Notes under the pieces: generated by a model
The model's database searches: none
The model's input: only the letters and a program-made list of their open reading frames with translations
What the model was told of the DNA's origin: nothing
Source: Tetraselmis striata
Taxonomy: Eukaryota; Chlorophyta; Chlorodendrophyceae; Chlorodendrales; Chlorodendraceae
Length of the DNA stretch: 64,000 nucleotides
NCBI GenBank assembly: GCA_006384855.1
Contig: VCJN01000308.1
Coordinates: 248,001-312,000 of the forward strand
Direction: 5' to 3'
Shown here: piece by piece, positions 11,455 to 23,066 of the stretch
Layout: each line of letters starts with the position of its first letter
Numbering within the stretch: position 1 is the first letter of the stretch
Program-made: the position numbers and the translations under genes

Positions 11455-11460
11455 GTACCG

Positions 11461-11510
11461 ATTTAGGGTTTTGGTTTTGGGTTTTAAGGTTTTAGGGTTT
11501 TAGGTTTTAA
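11461..11510 (+). repeat. Interstitial telomere-like repeats
   Basis: Degenerate TTTAGGG units with extra Ts run G-strand forward for about 45 bases. Similar arrays occur at 26227-26266, 46688-46724, 49133-49181 and 50326-50351, and a short one at 30262-30277. The unit is the plant/green-alga type. Confidence 0.75.
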
Positions 11511-12568
11511 AGCTTTTCCACGGCCCCCCCTGACCCACGGCAACACGTGCGGCTACTTTCAGCCAGGATGCAATGGCCATGGCATGCAACATGCTTCACC
11601 TCCCCACTCGGTTGAAGGGTGATGGCATCCGCCGCATGGCTACCGTTTATGATGCATGATGCCTTCATCGGTTGCATGAACGACATCCTCCCGAGGTTCC
11701 TCACTAGGAACTCCGATACCAACACCCCCACCCCCTAGCTAGTTTATTCTTTGACCCACAGCTTGAGTCCGTACATGGCCGAGGCAGCTTCAACGCAACT
11801 GGTTCCGCCCACAAGTATATGAGCACTTCCTCAACGGTGCTCGTGGGTCAGCCAGCTACGATGCGGCGGTGCGCGAGGCCTGCGGGCGCCTCCATGCGGC
11901 TATTGCTAATCACCTCAGCGACCGGCACGATGCGGATGCCCGCGTGATGGAGTGGGATGAGGCCGAGGCTACGTCGGGCTCGCAAAAGGAGTTGACGGCA
12001 TTTCTAGACAATCAAGGCCAACAACTCTCGGCTTATGTCAGAATGAGGCGGGCGCTCTCCTTGTCACATGTATGGAACGGGTCTTGTTCGGCCAGCTCGA
12101 CGCGGCGTCGGGCATGTAGACGGTGGCCATCCCCACCGTGCGGATGGGCATGACTCCGCATGAGCTGCGGGAGGTCGCTGCCGGGTACTTCATTCTGCCT
12201 AGCCCATGCTTCACCCCAGTGGTTGGGAGCCAACTCAATATGCCCTCGACAGAGCACAACCCCGCCACTGTCGACCTCTATGGCTATGCGTTCATGAACC
12301 TCCCGGCACCTAAAGATGCCTTCGCAAGCGTGTACAACACGACGTCGCACGCGACTTGCCTTAGTCGCAAGATATTTCCTCGGGGTCTTGAGCTTGGTGG
12401 CGGCTCAACATAGTGCCCGCTGCCTCATCAGACGATGCAGATTCGTCCACCATCCCGTTGCCGAAGCTGTGGATCCATGGATTACTCTCGCACAGATGTG
12501 CACGCGTGGCCCGGACTCTAAACCGTACAGTGCGCGCATCACTCATCCATCCCTACTCATGCAGGATG

Positions 12569-12668
12569 CGGGCCGCCTTCCGGCGGCTTACTTGTTGTGT
12601 TGCTCTTTTAGTAATGCTCTTAGCGGTGGATTTGTTACTCGCCCCTTTGTGATTCACAACAGTACCGG
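12569..12668 (+). repeat. Dispersed repeat family Z1 (diverged copy)
   Basis: It starts with the hairpin GGGCCGCCTTCCGGCGGC, followed by TTACTTGTTGTGTTG, a T-rich middle and TTTGTGATTCACAAC. The same order (GGCCGCC hairpin, TGTGTTGAT, CTAATTCTGGGGAACTGCCC, TTTGTAATTCACACC) is seen at 16803-16915, 22911-23066 and, inverted, at 19931-20005 and 30157-30266. Confidence 0.5.
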
Positions 12669-13754
12669 TATCATTACAATGTGTAAGAATTCTGTGTCAT
12701 TAGCTTATCCGTGTTTTGTTAGCGTATTGGTACTACCAGTACCACGGGCTATTCTATTTGGCGTGTCCGTGTTTTATAGAAGTGTGCCTTTCTATGACCG
12801 CCTCGCCGCCAGCACCCGAATAACTTATTCGCAACATCAAGCATCGCCACCGGACCAACGACTCAACGGATGACGATTATTGCTTATTCGTATGAGGATT
12901 TTCCTCGTAATGGACAAGCGGGTACGACCGGTTACCGTGATGTGCCGGATTTGGAGGCCTATTGCTTATTGCTCTCCCTAATTCCCAAACGGTCGTTGCA
13001 ACGGTCGCGGCTACCTGTACAAGTAAAGCTTATGGCTTGGCAATGCGCTTTGCATTCTCTACTCGACAGCGAGGCTATCACCGCCGCGGCACGCTCCAAT
13101 GGCGCGCGGGAAGGACGAACGCGGAGGTGGAGGCCGGGGCCGCGGTACAACAGCGAGAGGCCGGGGGAGGGGGAAACTAGTGTTGCTTCCGCGCCATTCC
13201 TCGCACCAGCGCCCATGCGGGGAGCCGCACCGCCAATGAGCCGCCAATCCAACTCTACTCGCGCCCCAGCCGACCCTCGCACCCTGCCCGCTTCTGACGA
13301 GGCCCCGGGTAAGCACGGACGCGAGTCTGCGTTGCTTGGTGGCGGCGGCGACCGGCGAGGACAGCAACGCGCCAAGACGTTTACGAAAAAAGCCTGCCGC
13401 TAGATAGGCGACATCGGCGGCTTCCGTGCGACTGAACGCCACCATTGCAGCCCTTGACTTAGTTGGTATGTTCTTTGTTGGTTGACAAGGGGAATGCTGC
13501 AGTCATTGGATTTGCTTGCGCAAGGGTGCGGGTGTGGCTGACGGGAGCCCAACGCCGCCGCCGCGCGGGAGGGATGGGCGGCCGCCGGGAGGTGGCGTTC
13601 GCAAGATCCCCCACGCGAGTGGTGGCGGAAGGCTAGTACTCCACCCCGCAGTAGATCCACATGAGCCGTCCGATGGAATGGACGCCCTCTGAAACGCGCT
13701 GACCGCCGTCCATTTCGCCCCCCGGAAATGTACGTTCTCGCGCAGCCAATAAGG

Positions 13755-13787
13755 AATAAATAAGCTCTTTTTTCTTATTGCGTGTCG

Positions 13788-13821
<34 letters not shown>

Positions 13822-13823
13822 GG

Positions 13824-13860
<37 letters not shown>

Positions 13861-13900
13861 CGTGACATCCAATAAGAAATAAGGGCTTATTATTCATCCT
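13755..13900. repeat. G/C fold-back (inverted repeat ending in homopolymers)
   Basis: A left arm beginning TAAGCTCTTTTTTCTTATTG runs into a G30 tract; after six bases a C33 tract follows, then a right arm whose reverse complement begins TAAGCCCTTATTTCTTATTG. The arms plus homopolymers can form a hairpin with about 60 bp on each side. Tract lengths may be assembly estimates. Confidence 0.7.
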
Positions 13901-14134
13901 TATTCATTATTCCTTATTCAATTAGCGACTACCTTCCGTACGATTTACCGATACGGTAATCGATGAAAAGTTCGAAACGCGGAGGCAATAAACAATAAAC
14001 GCCGTAGCACCAGTATTAGCGACTCGTATTGGTGACTTCGCACCAGTCGTCGTGCGAATACCATATCAGTAATACATATCACCATCGTCATAAATTTTTA
14101 TCCTTTACATAAGTGCTTAAACATATATATACGC

Positions 14135-14345
14135 ACTACAAACAGAACGAAAAGCAACTATGAAAGGTTGTCAGGAAGAGAGAGACATAAGCCGGAAACC
14201 AAGGTCGAGCAGGAGGCCAAGGAGCCAATAACCAAGTTCGCTCGTCGGCATGTGTTGCTATGACCCGGGTCATTGGCTGCAAGCGTACTCGCCGCGGCTG
14301 ATGGCCTATCCCGGGGCGGTGGTCCCCATTCATTTCATGTCCCCT
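14135..14345. repeat. Dispersed repeat family X (rearranged copy)
   Basis: 14135-14235 matches the start of the 6791 copy in direct orientation (GAAAGGTTGTCAGGAAGAG, AGCAGGAGGCCAAGGAGCC). From about 14236 on, the sequence matches the end of the 6791 copy in reverse complement (GCTATGACCCGGGTCAT, CGCGGCTGATGGCCTA, GGTGGTCCCCATTCATTTC). The copy is therefore folded or internally inverted. Confidence 0.6.
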
Positions 14346-15747
14346 TTCGGTCTTTCTTGATGTTCCGGTATCAGAAATCAGAATTGCGCTTGCTATCGTA
14401 ACACTCCGCTCCGCAAGCACCGCGAACGATGTCGTAGACGGCACGGAACCCGCAAGAGGCGCACATACGGTCGCTACTCCTAGCTCGTTGCTACGCGCGA
14501 CAACGCGCACTAATACCGACGGCGATAATGAGCAAGTATCACGGCGCATTGGATTTTACTGGGAATGGTGGGCCCTCGCGAAAATGGGGAATGCAAAATT
14601 CGGAACGTTTATGGTCACGTTGACTACACGTCATCCGTACACTCTCGCATATATACACGCGAAACGTGGACATGTATGTAGTTCCGGAAAATGCAGATAA
14701 ACTGAAAGTGCGGACAGGAAATGCAGAACCAATTTTGACCAAGAAAAACACTTACTACAAGTCAATTATACTCATACATGTACGAGACGGGGGCCGCCGG
14801 ACGCGCGCCGCCGAGCGGTGGAGCAACTGTCGAGCAACAGATAGAGGGGCGGCATTAGGCGCGCGCGGAAGGCGGACGGTGTAGCCGCGCACCACTTATT
14901 CGAATCGGCCGACTCCAAGCGCCCACCAGCACCGCGCTTGTCCTCGGCCTTTGCACGCCCAAGCAACCTTCCATGGCGAATTCCCCCGTCAAGAACTTAC
15001 TGCGGCGCAGTGCGACAGCTTCGACAGATGAGATTATAAGAACAAATTAACAGAGCAGGTGGTGAGCAATGGTGGTGCAAAGACGAGATGCTTCCGTGTT
15101 TTGACAATACAAATATTGGATACAAGGTTGCCATAACGCTTACCACAGCATATGGCAGAACATTGGTTCAAAATAAATGTTAGGTTCGTCAAAAGTTTCA
15201 TGGTTGCGGTGTTAAGCAATGTTGGCCTCAAAACCCTTGTTTTCAGGGGACAAGACACGCGCCACAAAATAATCCAAGTGCCGACGTCTTGCCCCCGGCG
15301 GGCTTTCATGGATGGGGCAACATGATGATCACCGATTTAGCTTGGTACATATGATGATCACGGATATAACTTGGTACTGTATTACCAAGTAACGTAGTGG
15401 GCGCTGTCAGTAATTATAGCTAACCAAGTCTGTAATAGAAATGTTGAAACCATAATAACATTGCCATTGCTATTTTCATGTATGATCAAAGCTACCATGC
15501 AGCAACACATGGATGGTAATACAAGCAATGCAAGAGTAAAGTCTCCTAGACAAGCTTCGAAACCATCATGTTTGTCATGCATCCGAAAGGCATGAAGCGA
15601 GGACATGAATGATATGCAGATGCTCCGAAACCAATTATGGTGACACATTGTTACACATGTATTCATGGCCGGCTCTCAATTAGAAAATAGGCGCGGCCGC
15701 CCAAGTGCCTACGCGCACACATGACTGGGGCTGCTTGCGGCAGCGGC

Positions 15748-15957
15748 TTAGTCACCCAGCGCATCATCATCACTATCACTGGAAGCATCATCACCCTCCT
15801 CTGAATCCGCCGGCTCGGAGGAGTGCCCGCCTTCCTCCTCGTCCTCGTCCTCGTCATCACCTTCATCCCCATCTTCCTTCTCTTCGCCGCTGGTAGACAA
15901 CGGCATCATGATCATCACCGTGATAGCCCCCAGCATTGCCGGTATCGGCATCGACAC
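15748..15957 (-). CDS. Possible last exon with strongly acidic tail
   Basis: From an acceptor ending ctaccag (about 15905) the minus strand reads GEEKEDGDEGDDEDEDEEEG, then SSEPADSEEGDD and a SDSDDDALGD end before TAA at 15748. Such tails end many nuclear and histone-binding proteins. No upstream exon could be joined, so this may be a stranded exon, a pseudogene or a GAN-repeat artefact. Confidence 0.22.
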   Translation of the reverse strand: MSMPIPAMLGAITVMIMMPLSTSGEEKEDGDEGDDEDEDEEEGGHSSEPADSEEGDDASSDSDDDALGD

Positions 15958-16802
15958 CTAGGTCGTTGGTTGGCGCTTCTACTCACGACAACCATTTTTG
16001 CACAGACCGAGGTATCTCCCCCTACCTTGATTCGATCTGGCAACATCGGCTTGTAGTGCTTGCAAGTATGTGCTCCTTGGCGATACGGGAGGCTGCAATA
16101 ATAAAGCAAAATGGTTATCGAAAGGGACACATTGAGAAATAACATTATTCGTATTTCCGTCCCTTGCCGTCATTTATCTTAGCACGAGTTAATCGATTGT
16201 TGATTGTTATGAGTATTAAGCATAGATTAGCGCATTCCAAGTTTTGCTCTCGAAAGACATCCAGCATTTTTTTGTCGTATTTTGAATAGAAGCATAAGAT
16301 CTACTCTCGACTAAATAGCCAACTACCTGTAAGCCACTACAGGAGGCTTGTTGCAGCCACGCACTCGTATATTCAAAGGGCCATGAGCTTGTAACCCGGC
16401 CGAAAGCGATGAGTGTTTTACTGCATCAAAATAATCAAAAGTATGGTACCGGTACCGTATCTTGCCTAAAAAGCAGTACGATTTACGGTACCCCGGTCCC
16501 GTACATGAAACCGAAATTATTTGCAGCATGCTGACAATACCTGCTGCTCATCAGAGCCCGAATTTCGAGTTTCGCTCTGCTTATTTTTTACTTTTTAGTG
16601 TAATTACGCTATCGCCAATATGCTTGTCATACCGTAAAATGAGTGAGTGCATACATAAATAGCGCAAAAAACCCGCAATGCGCCGTCATCATGATTAAAT
16701 TTAATGAAGTTTCACTAGTCACTACTAGTAGTAGAAAGTACCGTAAAAGACGAGTACCGATACGGTATTCCGGCATACTAATCGCTATACCAGTACAAAG
16801 AC

Positions 16803-16915
16803 CGGGCCGCTGCGAGGCGGCTTGATGTGTTGATTTTCTAGTAATACTACTCTTAGCATTTAGCAGTAGATAGGTGGATTTCTCAGTGCCCTTTTGTCAT
16901 TAACACCAGTACAAA
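16803..16915 (+). repeat. Dispersed repeat family Z1
   Basis: GGGCCGCTGCGAGGCGGCTT forms the hairpin, followed by GATGTGTTGATTTTCTAGTA and ending GTGCCCTTTTGTCATTAACA. It matches 22911-23066 with a 20-30 base insertion in the middle. Confidence 0.5.
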
Positions 16916-16994
16916 CAAAAGTGATAATGTGCCACGCTGACTACGCGGGGGCCCATCATCCGTAGTAGGATGTAGGCATGCGATGGACAGGACA

Positions 16995-17480
16995 GGATGG
17001 ACACATGCGTCCATCCACAGCATGGACGCATGCTTCCATCCACAGCATGGACGCATGCGTCCATCCAGCACAGCATGGACGCATAATTATACAGGTACCG
17101 TACCGGTAATCGCTATACTTACTACCGAGTACAAATAAATGCGACAATGTACTACGCTGACTACGCGATGGTCCATCCAAAGGATGGGCACATCCTTAGC
17201 CCAACCACAGGATGGGCACATGTACCGGTACCGGTAGGGTACTCGCTGGATACGGGCCGCCTTTAGGCGCTAAGATGGATCAAATAGATTAGGACCATTG
17301 CGTCCATCCACACTGTGGATGGACGCATGCTTCCATCCACAGCATGGACACATGCTTCCATCCATAGCATGGACGCATGCGTCCATCCACAGCATGGACG
17401 CATGCTTCCATCCACAGCATGGACACATGCTTCCATCCACAGCATGGGCACATGCTTCCATCCACAGCATGGACGCAGGC
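16995..17480. repeat. 25-bp palindromic minisatellite, two blocks
   Basis: Tandem copies of a unit close to GACGCATGCTTCCATCCACA plus GCATG occur at 16995-17082 and 17296-17478, about three and seven copies, with variants GACACATGC and GGCACATGC. Unit halves are inverse complements (CATCCACAG/CTGTGGATG), so it reads on both strands. A third block, in the opposite sense, lies at 19228-19452. The regular His/Val/Asp/Gly/Met ORFs here come only from the repeat. Confidence 0.8.
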
Positions 17481-18599
17481 AAACAGGCTACTACAAAACC
17501 AAATAAATACCATGTATTACCCCTGAGGAAATGAGATATTTAGAATGTCCATTAATATATGAAACCCGGCATCTACTGAAAGCAAGGGCTCTTGAAATAC
17601 ATATTTAGCTGAAAAAGATGGACGATGCCTCTCTCACCTGCCGCGTTTCAGTTGCAGGTGGTTACGTATACTCTTGCCCCTAGCAGGGTGGGACTCCTAT
17701 TCGCAGAGTAGAGCTGTCGATGGCGAGTTCCATATCTTCGATATCGAGGATTGCATGAGTCCGGGCGGCCAAGTGGCCGCCGTCTGCAGGCGCATAGCAG
17801 CGCCATCGGCACATATTGGTCAGTACAACAACATATATAACAATGTGGAGACACAGAGAGCCCGAGGTTGCGTGGGTAGGCTAGCGGTGCAAGACTCGAC
17901 TCTTGTCATTTGAGGTGGGCGAGGCTGGGCGAAGTGCGAAATTGTGGGTCCATGAGCGTTACCTGGTGGTTGACCGATAGGGGCGTTGGGCAGATGGGGT
18001 GACCTGATCCCGCGCTTGACCTGCTCGGTCGCGAACGATACCGCATCCAACCACATGTCAGGTTCAGGCAAAGGAAATGGCAAGGCTCGGTCCGTACCGG
18101 GAACGCGGCGGACATGTCTGGGCAGGCTCGCGAGGAAGTAGATGGTGGTGTTGAGGGTGGTGGAGAAGTGAGTTATGAACTCTCGTCAGCAGCCCTTGGT
18201 CAGCAGATTGGGCCCGATGGCGGCGGCGCCGCCACAGGGGTTTAGCACGAAGTACTGAAAGAGCGCATATATGATAATAAATATTATACCGATTAATATC
18301 GTTCGATGTATTACGGAATGTATTGTATAGCATATCAATTCGTGTAGTTTTACAGTAGTACTGGTTCGATAAATAAATCCATACTGTACGATGTACTGCG
18401 ATTGATCGGTATATGATTTGCGTTGACCGGGTGCTCGCAACCACAGATATGGAGGGCAACCTTTGACCGACGAGTCAACATACAATCCGAAATACCACCC
18501 AAGGTTTGACTGAGGACGATCGTAGGGCGGTCCACCATCAAGGTTCTTCTCATTTCACAGTCTCTCGCCGTCGCTCATCCCCACCTCCCCCTTCCTATC

Positions 18600-19065
18600 C
18601 GATGGCGCTCACTTCATCTTCCAAGCCGATTCACGCACTTGTGTCGTGCCAAATAAACCTCGCAATTCCGGTAAGCTTGGCCAAGCCGAGTATCGCTACA
18701 TTCAACGCGATGGCGCGATTGGTGGAGGAAAGACCACCGGTTTGAGCTTTCGTCGCGATACCCAAGAGGGCATCCTCTCGTGCGCGTTTGTTGTTGACTC
18801 ACACGCTCGACCGCAAGGCCGTTCATCCTTGTTGCAAAAGCAACAAGTGCCTCTTTCGACTCATTGGCTCGCCCCTTGACCCATCGGCACCCACGATGGT
18901 GGAAGCACGTTGCCGCGACGAATTCTTGTTTGATGTTCGCGAGACCCGTAAGGAGATGCATGCGGAGGGGCAGAATCGCTCACGCGATATCCTCGTTGCC
19001 CGACTCAAGCTCGCGCTCCAACCGGAGGAGTCTCCTCCATCCCCCGCTCAAGGTAATTCCTACCT
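18600..19065 (+). pseudogene. Broken coding-like stretch of unknown origin
   Basis: Two overlapping plus-strand frames look protein-like: one with KLGQAEYRYIQRDGAIGGGK up to TAA near 18879, the next with CRDEFLFDVRETRKEMHAEG and ARLKLALQPEE up to a possible GT donor at about 19053. The change of frame near 18880 suggests a frameshifted remnant, probably transposon-derived. The family is not recognised. Confidence 0.25.
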
Positions 19066-19227
19066 TTATTCCCGCGAAGAGTCGAAGCAGGAATTGTGGA
19101 AGAGGCCCAACGGAACCTTGCTCCGGGCGAGTGCCTTTTCATTACTTTAGCCTTCTATTAGTTCAGCCGAGTGTGTCCATTCCTTTTCCGTTTCAAGCAA
19201 GGCTATTATTATCTGGCTGGATATATT

Positions 19228-19452
19228 TGCGTCCATCCTGTGGATGGACGCGTGGCACATAAAAAAATAACTGAGTACATCAACGAGTATATTCGCTTTG
19301 AGGTAAGGAGCTCCTTTCGTATCGAACATGGTATACGGATTTGGTATTCGTTTCCCTCCACAGTCGCCATGCGTCCATGCTGTGGATGGACGCATGGTGC
19401 GTCCATGCTGTGGATGGACGCATGGTGCGTCCATCCGGTGGACGGACGCATG
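19228..19452. repeat. Minisatellite, third block
   Basis: GCGTCCATGCTGTGGATGGA plus CGCATGGT is repeated with a 28-base period at 19370-19452, and a single related unit lies at 19228-19252. The sequence is the reverse complement of the 17 kb minisatellite unit with a slightly longer spacer. Confidence 0.7.
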
Positions 19453-19930
19453 GTGACTCGAGGGGGTTGTGTTGCACATCATACCACACCACATACGCAA
19501 TGAACAGATAAACAGATACACACCTGTGGATGAACAAATTGCGCGACCGAGCCACCCGATCGTAGTTGCGTCGTCACACACAACTACGTTACATACACAG
19601 CGTTATAGACAGCGTTATATACATATCATTCTATGCCGCGCGCCCGCGTAGTAGCGTCCGCTGGACCCGCCATCACAAAGTTGCAACTGCCCATCGCGAC
19701 CCCGACGGCACCCGAGCCCCTAAGCTCCGAGAGATCATGCCCATAACAGTGCTTGCGTCTGAGCAGGCCGCTGCTGGTTGTCGTCAATGCCGCTAGTTGT
19801 GCGAAACTGCAAATACCTGTAGACGGACGAGACGCAGGTATCTGAAGACAGCCCCCGCGCACGCAGGTGGCACGACGATGACCGCGTGTACTCGATCAGT
19901 ATACATGGTATGGCCTCGCAAGCCGTCCCT

Positions 19931-20005
19931 ACCAGTACAGGTGTGAATTACAAAAAGGACAGTAACAAATCCACCTGCTGCTAAAAGTAGTATTAGAAAA
20001 GTAGT
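19931..20005 (-). repeat. Dispersed repeat family Z1 (inverted, partial)
   Basis: GTGTGAATTACAAAAAGGAC and the following CAAATCCACCTGCTGCTAAA are the reverse complement of the right half of the Z1 element. The hairpin half is missing. Confidence 0.45.
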
Positions 20006-20754
20006 ACCAGTAGTTGCTTTTGTAATCAAAACCAGTAGTCGCTAGAGTGCCCTTTGCAGCTAGCTCATGTAACTATTAGTAGTCGCTGCTACTACCGCCC
20101 GTAGCTGGCGAGTAAATTATTATGCTATTTCTGGTACCGGGTAATCCTTACCGCGGTCGGGGGCTATCTTGCCTGCGGAGCGGGTCCTGGTCTCCTGGAT
20201 GCACCTCGTGGCGTTCTGCCCTGTCCTGGCCTGGCCTGGCCTGTACGAGCGACTACATTATTATACTACTACAAGTGTTATACTACTACAGTAGTACTGG
20301 CGGCATCGCGGCTATAGCAAGTACTGTCGCGCTATTGTTAATGTGTCGAGCACTGTACGAGTATGCATGGGTAATGATGCTGGGTTCGGTTACTTAGCGA
20401 CTTTTTATGGTGATTTTCTGATATCGCCTTCTGCTGCTAGCTCATGCTGTAAATATATAGTTACTTAGCGACTGGCAGTACCTACCATAGTTCGAGGTAC
20501 GACAGTAGGTGAATTTGTTATGATACCTACGCTAGCGGCAGGCTTGAGCATACATACTAAACCGTGTCTGGCGGGCAAGCGCAATGCTAGTTGCCATGCA
20601 TGCTGGATGAGGAAGTCCCGAGTGTACAACTTGATGTATGTTGCCGACTGCAAGGATCGTAACAGTGAGTGCTTCCTTTCCGCGGGTCCTAGTAATGGGT
20701 ATTTGACTTCAATCGGCAACATTCACTAACTTTCATTGTGTCCCCAAATTGATT

Positions 20755-20935
20755 TAGGGAAGCACGCATCAATTTCCTCCTTCCGCCGAGCGTGGCTTCA
20801 ATTGTTTCCGCATGTGAAGATTCCGAAGGCCAAGCGTTTCACCAAATAAATGCAACTTGTTTGCCACTTTGCTCATCAACGACCACCGCTTCAATGCAGA
20901 CGAGAAGAAGTGCGTTTTGGACATGTTGACAATAT
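20755..20935 (+). pseudogene. Transposon-protein fragment with frameshift
   Basis: After a T-rich acceptor-like site the plus strand reads FRRAWLQLFPHVKIPKAKRF and then, after a frameshift at about 20848, FATLLINDHRFNADEKK. The order (aromatic-rich segment, basic IPKAKRFTKC-like motif, helix) resembles regions preceding transposase domains in algal DNA transposons. This is recollection of family appearance, not a match. Confidence 0.3.
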
Positions 20936-21479
20936 AATGATAGACAGTGGTGTTGTACGTACGTATCTGTAGGGGCCTTTGTGGGGGGCGGGAGGGGGGG
21001 GGGGGTGCGAGTGTTGGCTACTCGTGCCCATTAGAAAATGCGATTTGAGCACTGTAACAATTAGACACTTCAAGTATTTCCCCTCGCACGCTTGCCCCAC
21101 GATCATACGACGTCAAACGCAATGAATTGATGGGGTGGCGCGCGTCCTGACTTCGGTTTTTCCTCGCATCCGCTCTGCGCATGCCCAATTTTGCACGTTT
21201 TGCGCGGGTAAATAGTGAAATCGAGTGCAACCAAGGGGATTTTGTGCAATTGTGCCTCCAAACATGCGTTTTGAGAATTTCGTGCAAAATGGCTCAAAAA
21301 AAAGGCAACTTTCACAAGTGAACAACATAACATGTTTAATGAACGAATGTTGCAGCATCACATGTACACATCGTAGTAGTACTCATACACATAGTACGTG
21401 TACGAACCCCTAGTATATCGTACTCGTATAATTGCCATAATCACAAAATACCCCCCCCCCTTCCCCGGATAGACATTAG

Positions 21480-21560
21480 GGATCGAAGCAACATGAGAGA
21501 TCGAACCGGCGATCTTTGAATTAGGATATCGATGCTTCGTAACCATCGAGGCGGTATCCA
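21480..21560 (-). other. tRNA-like sequence (pseudo-tRNA or SINE head)
   Basis: On the minus strand the order GCCTCGATGGTTACGAAGC, CCTAATTC and GCCGGTTCGATC matches a D arm with GGTTA, an anticodon loop region and a TTCGATC T loop. The stems do not pair well, so a functional tRNA is unlikely. It sits between two direct copies of a GTATATCGTACTCGTATAAT-like repeat (about 21412 and 21679). Confidence 0.3.
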
Positions 21561-22910
21561 TCCGGCTCCGAAGCACATACCTTACCACATGATTGGCATC
21601 ATTATACGATACATATACCCGTAGTCGCAGGTACACACCATTTTGGTACTCGTACAAATAGTACATGTACTAACTCGTAGTATATCGTACGCGTATAATT
21701 ATCACACCAACCGCCCGGCCCAAGAACGGTAAGTGGCGGAAGCGCTGGGTCAGATGACGGGGATCACCTAGATATCTTCGCTCTTGCACGGCGCGGAGAG
21801 CAGCGCCGGCGCCAAGGTGTACTGGATCACCAAGAGGCCGCGCGGCGAGAAAGAGAAGTTGGACCGAGGCCCAGCTGTAGGAAGAGTTATTTGGTAAGCT
21901 CGGCCTCGGGGCGGACAATGACCTTCCCAACGGCCGAGTGGACTTCTGCTTTAACGTGTGGAGGCGTTTGTCGAGACTTGACGAAAGGGGGAGAAGCGAC
22001 GCGACAGTCACCATGAACGACCCAATGTTATGCCCGGCTCCGCTCGTCCAACCACTCAATGGCACAAAGCTCCTTAAGCGCGGGGGGGGGGGGGGGGGTA
22101 CAATGCGTTTTTGGAGATCCGCGAGTGCCTAGCTATGCTGAGTTGGATGGGCTTTAACCAACTGGACGATAATCCGCGCTGCCGTGCTTTAGCGAGGAGA
22201 CCCAAGCAAGAATAGTTGCTACTCGAATTGGGGGGTAGTCGACTACAATAATTCAGTCGCAGTCGCGCGGCATGTTGACTAGGATGTAACGATTACATAT
22301 ATTTTCTACAATCATGCGGGCGACGTGGCGCAATATGGATGTCCGCGTTTTGGTTGTCCCCATTTTAGCAAAGGCTCTCGTCTAATAGGGAATTATGGCG
22401 TCGGGCCTTCCCTCACGGCATTGCCTTTTTGTTGCACACGTTATATCCTTATTGCACTCCCGAAATGCTTTGCACCGCGGGATGGGGCTACTTGGCCCGC
22501 TAACTCGCATTACTCGACTGGGCTGACGACGCTCAAACGGGTACAGGTAATCCTTACCGGTAGGGTAATGGTAGGGCACACCTTTATTCGTGATATGTGC
22601 CGGGTATTTGTTTGATTGCGATGTTATAGACGGTGATCAAACCGAGTTTCCAAGAGTTGGACATTGCTCACTGACCTTTAATTAGTCTTTCGGAATGCTC
22701 CGACAATTATGATGACCGCAAAGGAGCGTCGTAACTCCGGAAGGCTTTCCGTAACCGAGCCGCTGCCCCTAAAGAACGGCCGTCATCGTAGAGGCGCTGC
22801 AAGGGTTGCATGGTGCCAGTTCTGTCCCGGGGGCGGAAAAGCATGCTGAGAAGGCGGTGATGCAATTATTATATGAGCTAAATAAGGTTGCGAATGCCCG
22901 TACAGGTACC

Positions 22911-23066
22911 GCTTTTTGGCGGCTTGCTGTGTTATTTTCTAATTCTGGGGAACTGCCCTTTTTGTAATTCACACAGGTACCAGTAATCTGTACTGCGGGC
23001 CGCCTTAGGCGGCTTGCTGTGTTGATCTTTTTGTACTGCTCTTATTTCTACTGGCCGTTTTGTAAT
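22911..23066 (+). repeat. Dispersed repeat family Z1, two tandem copies
   Basis: The best-preserved members: 22911-22979 (TTTTTGGCGGCTTGCTGTGT, then CTAATTCTGGGGAACTGCCC and TTTTTGTAATTCACACAGG) and 22999-23066 (GGGCCGCCTTAGGCGGCTTG to TTTTGTAAT). The 5' part is a perfect small hairpin, GGCCGCC/GGCGGC. Confidence 0.6.

Noticed and set aside
13503-13872. Poly-Gly/poly-Pro ORFs
   Set aside because: Products of the G30/C33 fold-back; no protein-like flanks.
17263-17534. Repetitive His/Val/Asp/Met ORFs, or a CRISPR-like array
   Set aside because: These are translations of the 25-bp minisatellite. Units are contiguous with no unique spacers, so it is neither coding nor CRISPR.
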